64,000 nt of DNA from Phycisphaerae bacterium (lineage in GTDB: Bacteria > Planctomycetota > Phycisphaerae > Tepidisphaerales > Tepidisphaeraceae): positions 1 to 64,000 of the forward strand of contig JAICIO010000021.1 of NCBI GenBank assembly GCA_025924315.1. Reading direction: 5' to 3'. Each line of letters starts with the position of its first letter. Within the stretch, counting starts at the first letter, position 1. Below the pieces are notes generated by a model. That model was not told where the DNA came from, did no database searches, and saw nothing but the letters and a program-made list of their open reading frames with translations. The position numbers and the translations under genes were made by a program. Positions 37,264 through 45,772 of the stretch are shown in pieces.

Positions 37264-37304
37264 GATGTCTCCTGAAATTCAGGGCTTTGAATTCGAACGC
37301 TTAG

Positions 37305-37332
37305 ATTTAACCGTAATGCCAATCCACTTCAA
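37305..37332 (-). promoter_or_regulatory. candidate sigma70-type promoter of the pilM operon
   Basis: Minus strand TTGAAG (37332-37327), 16-nt spacer, TTAAAT (37310-37305), about 42 nt before the pilM start. Found by eye. Confidence 0.4.
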
Positions 37333-37465
37333 CAATAACCGACAACGCGAACACCATGGAAACCGGCATGATCCGATAACATCGGCTCACAGCGGCTCGG
37401 GTGGTGAATCGAATGACGCTCGCATACAGTAAGACGTTCCAAAACGGCTCAGGGTTTTACCGTCG

Positions 37466-39115
37466 ATGCAAACTTTCTGGATCCAGACACTCGGCTGCAA
37501 GGTCAACAGCTACGAGAGCGAGCAGGTGGCCACGTTGCTTCGCGCCCGAGGTCTGTCCCAAGTCGATCGATCCGGCGAAGCCGACCTCCGCATCGTCAAC
37601 ACCTGTAGCGTGACCCTGCAAGCTGCAAGCAAAAGCCGTCAGACCATTCGACGAGCGACCCGGCTTCCTGTTCTTACCGAGCAACCTCATCAAGCCAACG
37701 ACTTCAGTCGTGGGCAATCTGATGGGCAGTCCAAATCAAGAACCCTGATCATGGGTTGCTGGGCCACATCCGACCCTGAAGAAGCGCGTGCGCTCCCAGG
37801 GGTCGATGCAGTTCTCACTCATCACAATGACATCGAACAGGAACTAACACGTCTCCTCGATCTCTGGTGCGATTCAAGCGAAGCGAGGCAGGCGCCCTCC
37901 ATTACCGAACAACCGGAAAAACCGAAGTCGTCAGCAGAGCCAATCAGGAATGAGATATCAATGATATTGGCTGGAGCTCTGCACAACGATCTCGACACAG
38001 ATAATAAGCCACGCGCGCGCTCAACAGTCAAGAAAAATCCTTCCGGAACTCACCGACTTCCTTTGCTCGGCGAGCGGTATACCGGCCACCAGCGCGCGTT
38101 CCTGAAAATCCAGGACGGCTGCGATGCCCATTGCACCTACTGCATCATCCCGCAACTGCGCCCGACCTTGTGGAGCAAGCCGATCGACGACGCCGTTGAC
38201 GAAGCGCGACGATTGGTCGGTGCCGGTCACGTGGAGTTGGTTCTCACAGGCGTCTTTCTCGGTGCATACGCTCACACGACTGCGTTGCGACGCAAGCAGT
38301 CCCTCACGGCCGCCCAGAGCACCTCGACCGCGCTCGGTACAGGCGAAGCGCCGGGCGGCATCCCGCTCGGGTATTTAATCGATGCTCTTTGCACGCAGGT
38401 TCAGGGACTAAAGAGACTTCGCCTGAGCAGCCTCGAACCCGGCGACCTCACACCCCAACTCGTGGAAGTTCTAAAATCTCACCCCCAGGTCGTGCCGCAC
38501 TTCCACCTCCCGCTCCAAAGTGGCTCCGACGCGATTCTCCGTAAGATGAATCGCCAGTACTCGCGCGATGACTTCCTGCGGATGCTCGACCTCGTCCACG
38601 CCTCCTTCGACCGACCCGCCCTCACAACCGACGTCATCGTCGGCTTCCCCGGCGAGAGCGACGCCGAGTTCGAGCAAACCCTCGACATTGTCCACCGCGC
38701 GCGCTTCATCCACACGCACGCGTTCAGCTACTCCCCGCGAGCTAAGACAGCCGCAGCCCGATGGACGGACGACTTCATCCACGGGCCCGTGGTCAACGAC
38801 CGCATCAATCGCCTGACCGACCTCGCCGAGCAGCACAGCTTCGCCTTCCGCCAACAGTTCCTCGGCGAAACGGTCGAGCTCCTCGTCGAGCGGCCTCTTG
38901 TCGGGTCCGCTTCAGCGGACCGGTTACTTAATTCGAACGGCGAGCATAACCGGTCCGCTGAAGCGGACCCTACAAAGACGCACGGGATTCAGCATGGAAG
39001 ATGCGAACGCTACTTCGATGTGCACTTTGAACATCACGAAGACCTGACCGGGCAATCGGCGCGCGTGGTCATCGAGCGCGTCACCCCGCAGCGAACGTAT
39101 GCGAGGCTCGCATGA
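37466..39115 (+). CDS. mtaB: tRNA (t6A37) methylthiotransferase MtaB with repeat insertions
   Basis: Radical SAM enzyme converting t6A37 to ms2t6A37. UPF0004 cysteines lie in TLGCKVNSYES, VNTCSVT and MGCWATSD; the radical SAM triad is CDAHCTYC; the C-terminal TRAM strands include FLGETVELLVE and LTGQSARVVIERV. At 549 residues it is about 100 longer than usual. The excess includes residues about 280-300 (a family R repeat in frame), about 478-504 (a family A repeat in frame, splitting TRAM) and a long linker before HQRAFLKIQDGC. Overlaps dtd by four bases (ATGA). Confidence 0.9.
   Translation: MQTFWIQTLGCKVNSYESEQVATLLRARGLSQVDRSGEADLRIVNTCSVTLQAASKSRQTIRRATRLPVLTEQPHQANDFSRGQSDGQSKSRTLIMGCWATSDPEEARALPGVDAVLTHHNDIEQELTRLLDLWCDSSEARQAPSITEQPEKPKSSAEPIRNEISMILAGALHNDLDTDNKPRARSTVKKNPSGTHRLPLLGERYTGHQRAFLKIQDGCDAHCTYCIIPQLRPTLWSKPIDDAVDEARRLVGAGHVELVLTGVFLGAYAHTTALRRKQSLTAAQSTSTALGTGEAPGGIPLGYLIDALCTQVQGLKRLRLSSLEPGDLTPQLVEVLKSHPQVVPHFHLPLQSGSDAILRKMNRQYSRDDFLRMLDLVHASFDRPALTTDVIVGFPGESDAEFEQTLDIVHRARFIHTHAFSYSPRAKTAAARWTDDFIHGPVVNDRINRLTDLAEQHSFAFRQQFLGETVELLVERPLVGSASADRLLNSNGEHNRSAEADPTKTHGIQHGRCERYFDVHFEHHEDLTGQSARVVIERVTPQRTYARLA
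38304..38363. repeat. family R repeat inside mtaB
   Basis: TCACGGCCGCCCAGAGC and GAAGCGCCGGGCGGCATCC flank about 24 nt. Both arms match 9500-9533. Read in frame as part of MtaB. Confidence 0.7.
38897..38977. repeat. family A two-arm repeat inside mtaB
   Basis: GTCGGGTCCGCTTCAGCGGA...CCGGTTA, a 20-nt loop, then TAACCGGTCCGCTGAAGCGG ACCCTAC. Complete element in the coding sequence with the reading frame kept open. Confidence 0.92.
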
Positions 39116-39567
39116 TCGCAGTGGTGCAACGCGCCAGCGAAGGCAAAGTCGAAGTCGCCGGCGAAATCGTGGGACAGATCGGCCGTGGATTGGTTGTGCT
39201 CCTCGCGGTCGAGCGCGACGACACACAAGCTCAGGTCGATTGGATGGCGAATAAGCTCGCCAACCTGCGAATCTTTCCGGAAGGAGACAAGGAATACGAT
39301 CTGAACCTCGCGCAGATCGGCGGATCGATTTTGCTGATCAGCAACTTCACCGTCGCCGCCGACACCTCCGGCGGACGCCGGCCCTCACTCAGTGCCGCTG
39401 CTTCCCCCGAACAGGCCCAAGAACGCTTCGAAGCTGTCGTCTCCGCACTCCGAAAGCTCAACGTCACCGTCGCCACTGGCCAGTTCCGCGCCATGATGAA
39501 AGTCACCATCGTCAACGACGGCCCCAGCACCTTCATCGTCCGCACCGAAAAGAAAAGTGGTGACTGA
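39112..39567 (+). CDS. dtd: D-aminoacyl-tRNA deacylase
   Basis: Removes D-amino acids (and glycine) from mischarged tRNAs. 151 residues, the usual length; starts MIAVVQRAS and has DLNLAQIGGSILLISNFTVAAD and the cross-subunit Gly-cisPro motif in NDGPSTFI. The normal SQF/SQT is SNFTV here, and GPVT is GPST. Start overlaps the mtaB stop (ATGA). Its TGA lies inside a hairpin that also reads GTGGTGACTGACGC. Confidence 0.93.
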   Translation: MIAVVQRASEGKVEVAGEIVGQIGRGLVVLLAVERDDTQAQVDWMANKLANLRIFPEGDKEYDLNLAQIGGSILLISNFTVAADTSGGRRPSLSAAASPEQAQERFEAVVSALRKLNVTVATGQFRAMMKVTIVNDGPSTFIVRTEKKSGD

Positions 39568-39600
39568 CGCAAGCGTCAATCACCACTCATCAATCACCAC
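39557..39600. repeat. hairpin (family T) spanning the dtd stop; possible terminator
   Basis: GTGGTGACTGACGC / GCGTCAATCACCAC with a short loop (39557-39586), then a partial copy ATCAATCACCAC. Lies between convergent dtd and the cyclophilin gene. No U-run. Confidence 0.65.
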
Positions 39601-39612
39601 AAAATCCTTCGC

Positions 39613-40257
39613 CTACTTTTCTTCGATCGTAATGCTCTTAATCGTGATCGGTTCGTTCGGCCGATCGTTGTCATCGCGCGGCGCTTGGGCGATTTGCTTC
39701 ACGACGTCCTGACCTTCTTTCACCTGGCCGAAGATCGTGTACTTGTCGGCCGTCAGGTGTGATGCGTCCGGTCCGTCCACGATGAAAAACTGGCTGCCGT
39801 TCGTATCCGCTCCCGCGTTCGCCATCGCGAGCGTGCCCGGAGGGAAGCCATGATCGCTGTCTTTGTTCTCGTTTTCGAACTCATAGCCCGGCCCGCCGCG
39901 GCCCGAGCCGGTCGGATCTCCGCCCTGGATCATGAACCCCGGAATCACACGATGGAAAATCACGCCGTCGTAAAAATGATCCTTCGCCAGAAAGACGAAA
40001 CTGTTCACCGTCTTGGGCGCCTCCTTCGCGAAAAGATCGACCACGATCTTTCCTTTGCTCGTGTCGATCGTCGCGGTGTACTTCTTGTTCGCATCGAGCT
40101 TCATCTCCGGCGGCTTGTCATACGTCTTGGCCGTCTTCTGCTCCGCCGGCGCCGCCTTCGACGGCGTGTCCGGCTTGGCCGGCTTCTCATCGCCAATCAG
40201 AATCCCCGCCGTGATTGCGACAATCCCCACACCCAGAATCGGTACCCAGAATTTCAT
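39613..40257 (-). CDS. membrane-anchored or exported cyclophilin-type peptidyl-prolyl isomerase
   Basis: About 214 residues: N-terminal hydrophobic segment (VPILGVGIVAITAGILIG), a short Lys/Pro/Ala-rich linker, then a cyclophilin domain with VIFHRVIPGFMIQGGDPTG, FEFENENK-type loop and GSQFFIVDGP. The catalytic Arg (FHRV) and Gln (MIQGGD) are present. Start at 40257 has AAAGGAG six bases upstream. Expected to assist folding of envelope proteins. Confidence 0.93.
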   Translation of the reverse strand: MKFWVPILGVGIVAITAGILIGDEKPAKPDTPSKAAPAEQKTAKTYDKPPEMKLDANKKYTATIDTSKGKIVVDLFAKEAPKTVNSFVFLAKDHFYDGVIFHRVIPGFMIQGGDPTGSGRGGPGYEFENENKDSDHGFPPGTLAMANAGADTNGSQFFIVDGPDASHLTADKYTIFGQVKEGQDVVKQIAQAPRDDNDRPNEPITIKSITIEEK

Positions 40258-40324
40258 GAATTCTCCTTTAGTCACAGCCCCATAGCTTTTGCTGAGTTGC
40301 GAGGAATGTCAACGGAAGAAGAGT

Positions 40325-40396
40325 TGCCACCGATCGGGCGCCGATTCACACCGATCCAAAATCTGCATTATCGGTGCGGTGCCGCATCGGTGGCTA
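40325..40396. repeat. family Q inverted repeat at the mutL 3' end
   Basis: TGCCACCGATCGGGCGCCGA and CGGTGCCGCATCGGTGGCTA. The TAG stop codon of mutL (40394-40396) is in the outer end of the right arm. Confidence 0.78.
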
Positions 40397-42316
40397 AAAA
40401 CCAGTCCGTTTGAATTGCTTCTCAAGATCGCGGAGTGAAAGCCGCAGCGTGGTGGGGCGGCCATGCGGGCAATTACTCGATCGCTCGACGAGCTCCCGTC
40501 GCGCCAGCAAGGCTTCGATCTCCGCAGGGGTCAGCGGATCGCCCGCCTTCACCGCGGCCTTGCACGCCATCATGTCGAGCACTTCGTGAAGCATCTCTTC
40601 GTCATGCAGATCGAGCAATTCCTGCTCGCCGCGCTCGAGCAGCTCCTGCACAAACTTCGCCGGCTCGAGCTTTTCGAGAAACGACGGAAACGATTGCACG
40701 GCGATACTGTTCGGCCCGAAGGGCAACACCTCGATACCGAGCCTTTGCAGCAAGGGCTGAATCGTGTCGAGCATCGCAATCTGCCGACTCGATGCCTGAA
40801 CGGTCTCCGGGATCAGCAATCGTTGCGACTCCAGCGTCCCGCGCTGCACGCGCGCGAGCAATTCCTCGTACATGATCCGCTCATGCAGCGCGTGCTGATC
40901 GATGATGATCATCCCATCGTCGCTCTGCGCGACGAGGTAGCTGTTGTGCAATTGAATTGCGCTCTTGGGAGGCGAGATACTTGGATTTACGCCCTCTCCC
41001 TTCAAGGGAGAGGGTTGGGGTGAGGGCGACGCGTGAATCGGGGAATTGCGATCATCGGAGAAGCGATCCACGACGACTGGCGCAGGAGAACCCGAAACTT
41101 CGAACGATCTCTGCACTGGCGGTGCCGGATCCAACTGCCACGCCGAACCCTCACCCTTACCCTCTCCCTGAAAGGGAGAGGGGACCGGAGGCGCAGTCGT
41201 CTGCGCCGCGCCGGGAATTGCGCTCTTAAAAAACGCCGCCAGCTTCGCCTGCATGTCCTGCCGCTGCGCATCATCCACCGGGTCACTCGCGCGCGGGCTC
41301 GCCTTTGGCGTGAGATCACTCCCGAGCAATCGCTCCCGCACGCTGGCGAGCACCAGCCCGTGAATCCGCCCGCTGTCGCGAAAGCGCACCTCCACCTTCG
41401 TCGGATGCACGTTCACATCCACATCCTGCGGTGGAATCGTCAGCAGCAAAATCGCCGCGGGATATCGCCCCGGCTCGGTCAGCCCGCGATAGGCCTCGCG
41501 CAGCGCGTGCTGAATAAACTTGTCGCGAATCGGCCGGCCATTGAGATAGACGTGCTGGTATTTCCCCGTCGGCCGCGCCAGTTCCGGCAAGCCGATCAAC
41601 CCACTCAAGCGCAGCTCCGCGTCGCGCACCTCGATCGGCAATCGCTGCTCGCGAAACTCGTCCGGCCACGCCGCCAGCAACCGCTCTTCATCCGTCGTCG
41701 CCGGCAGATCCGTCACCACGCGCCCGTTGTGCAGCAGCTTGAACGCAACCTGCGGATGCGGCAGGGTCGTCTTCAGCAATTGCTCCGAGATATGCCCGAA
41801 CTCCGTCGGCGAGCCTTTGAGAAACTTCCGCCGGGCCGGCACGTTAAAGAACAAATGCCGCACCTCGATGGTCGTCCCGACATTGGCGGCCGCCGCCTGC
41901 GGATCCGAAATCTCCCCGCCGCGGTTGAAAATCTCATACCCCGCATCGCTGTCATTGGTGCGCGAAAGAATCCGCGCCTGCGCCACAGATCCAATGCTCG
42001 CCAGCGCCTCGCCTCGAAACCCCATCGTCGCGATCGCGAACAGATCCTCGTCGCTCAGGAGCTTGCTCGTCGCGTGCGACGCGAACGCCAGCCGCAGTTC
42101 CGTCGGCGGAATCCCACACCCGTCATCAATCACGCGAATGAGCTCGCGCCCACCATCCTCAATCTCCACCGTGATGTGCGTCGCCCCCGCGTCGATGGAA
42201 TTCTCAACCAGCTCTTTAACGACCGAAGCCGGCCGCTCGATGACCTCGCCCGCCGCGATGCGGTTGACGAGAGATTGCGAAAGCTGTTGAATCACACGGC
42301 GAGACACGCGGGGCAT
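40394..42316 (-). CDS. mutL: DNA mismatch repair protein MutL (endonuclease type) with a repeat-derived linker
   Basis: Matchmaker and nicking ATPase of mismatch repair. GHKL ATPase motifs: AAGEVIERPASVVKELVENS, DDGCGIP and GFRGEALASI. The C-terminal domain keeps the endonuclease set DQHALHERIMYEE, ACKAAVKAGD and CPHGRPT, so nicking activity is likely. Start at MPRVSRRV; the longer frame is not supported. Residues about 377-442 are a long-loop family D repeat read through in frame (peptides PSPFQGEG and PSPLKGEG). The stop codon is in a family Q repeat. Confidence 0.94.
   Translation of the reverse strand: MPRVSRRVIQQLSQSLVNRIAAGEVIERPASVVKELVENSIDAGATHITVEIEDGGRELIRVIDDGCGIPPTELRLAFASHATSKLLSDEDLFAIATMGFRGEALASIGSVAQARILSRTNDSDAGYEIFNRGGEISDPQAAAANVGTTIEVRHLFFNVPARRKFLKGSPTEFGHISEQLLKTTLPHPQVAFKLLHNGRVVTDLPATTDEERLLAAWPDEFREQRLPIEVRDAELRLSGLIGLPELARPTGKYQHVYLNGRPIRDKFIQHALREAYRGLTEPGRYPAAILLLTIPPQDVDVNVHPTKVEVRFRDSGRIHGLVLASVRERLLGSDLTPKASPRASDPVDDAQRQDMQAKLAAFFKSAIPGAAQTTAPPVPSPFQGEGKGEGSAWQLDPAPPVQRSFEVSGSPAPVVVDRFSDDRNSPIHASPSPQPSPLKGEGVNPSISPPKSAIQLHNSYLVAQSDDGMIIIDQHALHERIMYEELLARVQRGTLESQRLLIPETVQASSRQIAMLDTIQPLLQRLGIEVLPFGPNSIAVQSFPSFLEKLEPAKFVQELLERGEQELLDLHDEEMLHEVLDMMACKAAVKAGDPLTPAEIEALLARRELVERSSNCPHGRPTTLRLSLRDLEKQFKRTGF
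40991..41186. repeat. family D long-loop inverted repeat inside mutL
   Basis: CCCTCTCCCTTCAAGGGAGA GGGTTGGGGTGAGGG on the left, CCCTCACCCTTACCCTCTCC CTGAAAGGGAGAGGGG on the right, 111 nt apart. Same arms as 18791-18951. Confidence 0.92.
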
Positions 42317-42429
42317 TATAGGGGCTGGCTGCGCCTCATCGAAACGACACACGCACATCCGTCCGCTCATCCACAAACGCGTTGCTGACGTATTGTCACG
42401 AGTCAGGGTGGGGCGTCCGCATCCTTACA

Positions 42430-42807
42430 ATGGAACGCGCGTTTTCGCCTGGTTTCCGGCTGTCGGCTTTCGACTGCGTCGTTCTCATCGTCGGTGCTGT
42501 GCTCACCGTCGCGGTTTCGGCAATCCGCCTTCCGATCGGATTCGCAGTCGGGTTTGTCGTGCTGCACTTCTTTGTGTTCTGCAATATCGTTCGCATGTCG
42601 CGGAAATTGGAACTCATCTGGACGGCACTCTTCATCATTCTTGCCGCGGGTGCGGTCGCGCAGTTGATCTCGTGGACGTTTGTCTTCGGGTTGTCGCTCG
42701 CGGGTTCGACGTTTCTGGCGATCATGGAGATGCGAGGCATCTCCTATCACGGAGTCGGCTGGCGAAGGATCAATCCCAGTGGGCGGCGCAACAGAATCGA
42801 ATGTTGA
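42430..42807 (+). CDS. small membrane protein of unknown function
   Basis: 125 residues with three hydrophobic segments (FDCVVLIVGAVLTVAVSAI, FAVGFVVLHFFVFCNIV, IWTALFIILAAGAVAQLISW) and a basic C-terminus. Lies between the divergent mutL and mutS. Start at the ATG at 42430, with no SD; an in-frame ATG 16 codons upstream is less likely. No family recognised. Confidence 0.65.
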   Translation: MERAFSPGFRLSAFDCVVLIVGAVLTVAVSAIRLPIGFAVGFVVLHFFVFCNIVRMSRKLELIWTALFIILAAGAVAQLISWTFVFGLSLAGSTFLAIMEMRGISYHGVGWRRINPSGRRNRIEC

Positions 42808-42910
42808 CGTGATTTCTGTGTCCCCCTGTGGATTACCTGTCGCGAAGGGTGGATAAGCGTCGCTATTCTTGCTTCACTCGCACTCGTTTCATACCCTGCG
42901 CGATAGACCC

Positions 42911-45619
42911 ATGGAGGATCGCCGAGACATTGCGGTGGAGGAAGTGGCTGCGCCTGCGCCGAAAGAGGCGGAGAAGGCCGGGCCGGTCATGGTGGACATC
43001 GGCGGGTCGCTTTCGCCAGCGATGCGGCAGTATCGGCAGTTCAAGTCTCAATATCCCGATTACATTCTGTTCTTCCGCATGGGCGACTTCTACGAGATGT
43101 TCTGGGAAGACGCCCGGTTGGCCGCGCGCGTGCTCGGCGTCACATTGACCAGCCGCAACAAAGGCGCGCCCGATGAGATCCCGATGGCGGGGGTGCCGTT
43201 TCATTCCGTCGAGGGTTATCTCCGCAAGATGATCACCGCCGGGCACAAGGTCGCGATCTGCGAGCAGATGGAGACCGCGGCCGAGGCGAAGGGGATGATC
43301 AAGCGCGAAGTCGTGCGCCTGATGACCCCGGGGACGCTTACCGACGAGCCGCTGCTTGATGGGCGAAGCGAGAACAACCTCGCATCGGTGGCGTTTGGGA
43401 TTTCGAAATCGGAAGGGTTTCGCGTCGCTCTCGCGTGGGTGGAGCTTTCGACCGGCAGTTGCGTGGCGCTGAGTGGCACGCAGGGGCAGGTGCTCGACGA
43501 GATCGCGCGACTGAGGCCTGCAGAAGTTTTGATTCCCGAGCAGGCGTCGGGTCAGCCGCATGAGATTGGCGCACAGATCAAGGGGCTGGGGATCAATGCG
43601 ATCACCGCGCGTCCGGGCTGGCAATTCACGCCGCATCATGCGATCGAGTGCATCCGCAGGCAGTGGCAGTTAACTGCCGCTGCCGGATTAGGGTTTGAGA
43701 ACGATGATCCCGCCCTCATTGCAGTCGGCGCGGTCGTGAGCTACCTCGAAGAAACGCAGAAGGCCAGCCTCGCGCACCTGCGCACGCCGCGGCGACACGT
43801 GGTTGAAGATCACCTCTCGATCGATCCATCGAGCTATCGCAGTCTGGAGATCGATCGCACCGTGCGCGCGGGCGGAACGGAGGGCTCGCTCCTCGCGACG
43901 ATCGACCGCACGCGCACGGCGATGGGCGGACGTTTGCTGCGACAGTGGTTGCGCTATCCGCTGCGCGACATCGAGCACATTACCGCGCGGCAGGACGCCA
44001 TTGCGGCGCTTTTGGCGGCGCCGGGATCGCTCAAGGCGATTATCGCGCAGCTCGAGGATGTGTGCGATATCGAGCGAATCATCGCGCGGTTGACCGTCGG
44101 CCGCGCGAGCCCGCGCGACGTGTCGGCCCTGGGAAAATGCCTGGCCGCCATGCCGAAGCTCTTCGACGAACTGCAATCGCTTCCGGGCGCCAAGGACGTC
44201 GCGCCTGAACTGCTGAGTTTGCGGCAGTTCTGTGCCCAGCAGGCGCAATACATCCGCGGCGCGATCCTCGCCGATCCGGCGCCGCATCTGCGCGAAGGTG
44301 GGGTGATCGCCAGCGGGTTCGACGCCGAGCTCGATCGCCTGCGCGACATGGGCACGAACAGCCAGCAGTGGCTCGCGAAGTATCAGGCGCAGCTGATTTC
44401 CGAAACCGGCATCTCCACGCTGAAGGTCGGCTACAACAAAGTCTTTGGCTACTACATCGAGGTCACGGAATCGCATCGCGAAAAGGCGCCGATGGCGTGG
44501 ACGCGCAAGCAGACGGTGAAGAACGCGGAGCGCTACGTCACGTCGGAGCTGAAGCACTTCGAGACCGAGGCGCTGGGCGCGCGGGAGCGCGCGATCGCGC
44601 TCGAGCAGACGCTCTACGAAAACGTTCGGCAGACGCTGTTGCCGCAGATTGCGACGTTTCAGGAATTGGCACATGGCCTGGCGCGAACCGATGCGTTGTC
44701 GGCGCTCGCGCTGCTCGCACAAGAACGGCGTTACTGCCGGCCGAAGGTTGTCGACGAGCGTACGCTCGAGATCGTCGATGGCCGCCATCCCGTGCTCGAC
44801 CAGCAACTCGGCAGCGAGTTTGTCGCCAACGACGTGCGCTTCGGCGAATCCGATTCGCTCATGCTCATCACCGGCCCGAACATGGCCGGTAAGAGCACCT
44901 ACATCCGCCAGGTCGCGCTCATCACATTGATGGCGCAATCGGGCTCGTATGTCCCCGCCAAGAGCGCGACGATCGGCATCGTCGATCGGCTCTTCACGCG
45001 CATCGGCGCGAGCGACGAGCTTCACTCCGGCCAATCGACCTTCATGGTCGAGATGATCGAGACCGCGAACATCCTCAACAACGCGACCGATCGGAGTTTA
45101 GTGATCCTCGACGAGATCGGCCGCGGGACGAGCACGCTCGACGGCCTTTCGCTCGCGTGGTCGATCGCGGAGCACATCGCCAGCGAAGTGAAATGCCGCA
45201 CGCTCTTCGCGACGCATTACCACGAGCTGACCGATCTCGCCCAGCGATTCACCGGCGTGCGCAACCTCAACGTGGCCGTGCGCGAGTGGGAGGATCAGGT
45301 GATCTTCCTGCACCGGATCGTCGAAGGCGGAACGGACCGCAGCTACGGCATTCACGTCGCCCGACTGGCGGGCGTTCCGCGCGAAGTGCTCGAGCGCGCG
45401 CGGCAGCTCTTAAGCGAACTGAGCGTCCAGCACGTCGGCCGTCCGCGCGTGAGCCGCGCGCGCAAGAGCGATCGCCAGGTTGATGATTCCCAGCTGCCGC
45501 TCTTCGTCGATCCGTCAAAAGAATTGCTGACGGCACTGGCGGGCACAAAGGTCGAATCGCTTACGCCGATCCAGGCCTTCGATCTGCTGCGACAATGGAA
45601 AGAAAAATACGGAAAGTAA
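42911..45619 (+). CDS. mutS: DNA mismatch repair protein MutS
   Basis: Mismatch-recognition ATPase. 902 residues. The wedge motif FYE (Phe60-Glu62) lies in LFFRMGDFYEMF; connector, lever and clamp domains are complete; Walker A TGPNMAGKST begins near residue 655, Walker B is LVILDEIGRGTSTLDG, and the C-terminal helix-turn-helix follows. Start at ATG 42911 (MEDRRD). The TAA stop is the first three bases of a family F repeat (TAACCGCAGATACACG). Confidence 0.97.
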   Translation: MEDRRDIAVEEVAAPAPKEAEKAGPVMVDIGGSLSPAMRQYRQFKSQYPDYILFFRMGDFYEMFWEDARLAARVLGVTLTSRNKGAPDEIPMAGVPFHSVEGYLRKMITAGHKVAICEQMETAAEAKGMIKREVVRLMTPGTLTDEPLLDGRSENNLASVAFGISKSEGFRVALAWVELSTGSCVALSGTQGQVLDEIARLRPAEVLIPEQASGQPHEIGAQIKGLGINAITARPGWQFTPHHAIECIRRQWQLTAAAGLGFENDDPALIAVGAVVSYLEETQKASLAHLRTPRRHVVEDHLSIDPSSYRSLEIDRTVRAGGTEGSLLATIDRTRTAMGGRLLRQWLRYPLRDIEHITARQDAIAALLAAPGSLKAIIAQLEDVCDIERIIARLTVGRASPRDVSALGKCLAAMPKLFDELQSLPGAKDVAPELLSLRQFCAQQAQYIRGAILADPAPHLREGGVIASGFDAELDRLRDMGTNSQQWLAKYQAQLISETGISTLKVGYNKVFGYYIEVTESHREKAPMAWTRKQTVKNAERYVTSELKHFETEALGARERAIALEQTLYENVRQTLLPQIATFQELAHGLARTDALSALALLAQERRYCRPKVVDERTLEIVDGRHPVLDQQLGSEFVANDVRFGESDSLMLITGPNMAGKSTYIRQVALITLMAQSGSYVPAKSATIGIVDRLFTRIGASDELHSGQSTFMVEMIETANILNNATDRSLVILDEIGRGTSTLDGLSLAWSIAEHIASEVKCRTLFATHYHELTDLAQRFTGVRNLNVAVREWEDQVIFLHRIVEGGTDRSYGIHVARLAGVPREVLERARQLLSELSVQHVGRPRVSRARKSDRQVDDSQLPLFVDPSKELLTALAGTKVESLTPIQAFDLLRQWKEKYGK

Positions 45620-45651
45620 CCGCAGATACACGCAGATGAACGCAGATTAAG
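45617..45651. repeat. family F tandem-unit repeat
   Basis: TAACCGCAGATACACGCAGA TGAACGCAGATTAAG: three CGCAGAT units spaced ten bases. Its first three bases are the mutS stop. Confidence 0.88.
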
Positions 45652-45663
45652 AAACAGATTTTC

Positions 45664-45747
45664 AACCACGAATGGGCACGAATTTTCACGAATGAATTCA
45701 AGATCAGTTTCTTCATTCGTGTTCATTCGTGTTCATTCGTGGTCAAT
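45664..45747. repeat. family E inverted repeat with about 11-nt units
   Basis: AACCACGAATGGGCACGAAT TTTCACGAATG faces ATTCGTGTTCATTCGTGTTC ATTCGTGGT across about 25 nt, directly after the family F element. Confidence 0.88.
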
Positions 45748-45772
45748 CCTTTCGTTTTTCTGCGGTTCAAAA

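Noticed and set aside
37466-39115. mtaB as a pseudogene because of its insertions
   Set aside because: The frame is open throughout, all cluster cysteines remain, and dtd is coupled to its stop; it is more likely functional with extra loops.
45692-45772. Upstream extension of the methyltransferase (FVFIRVHSW-type peptide)
   Set aside because: It is a translated family E repeat.
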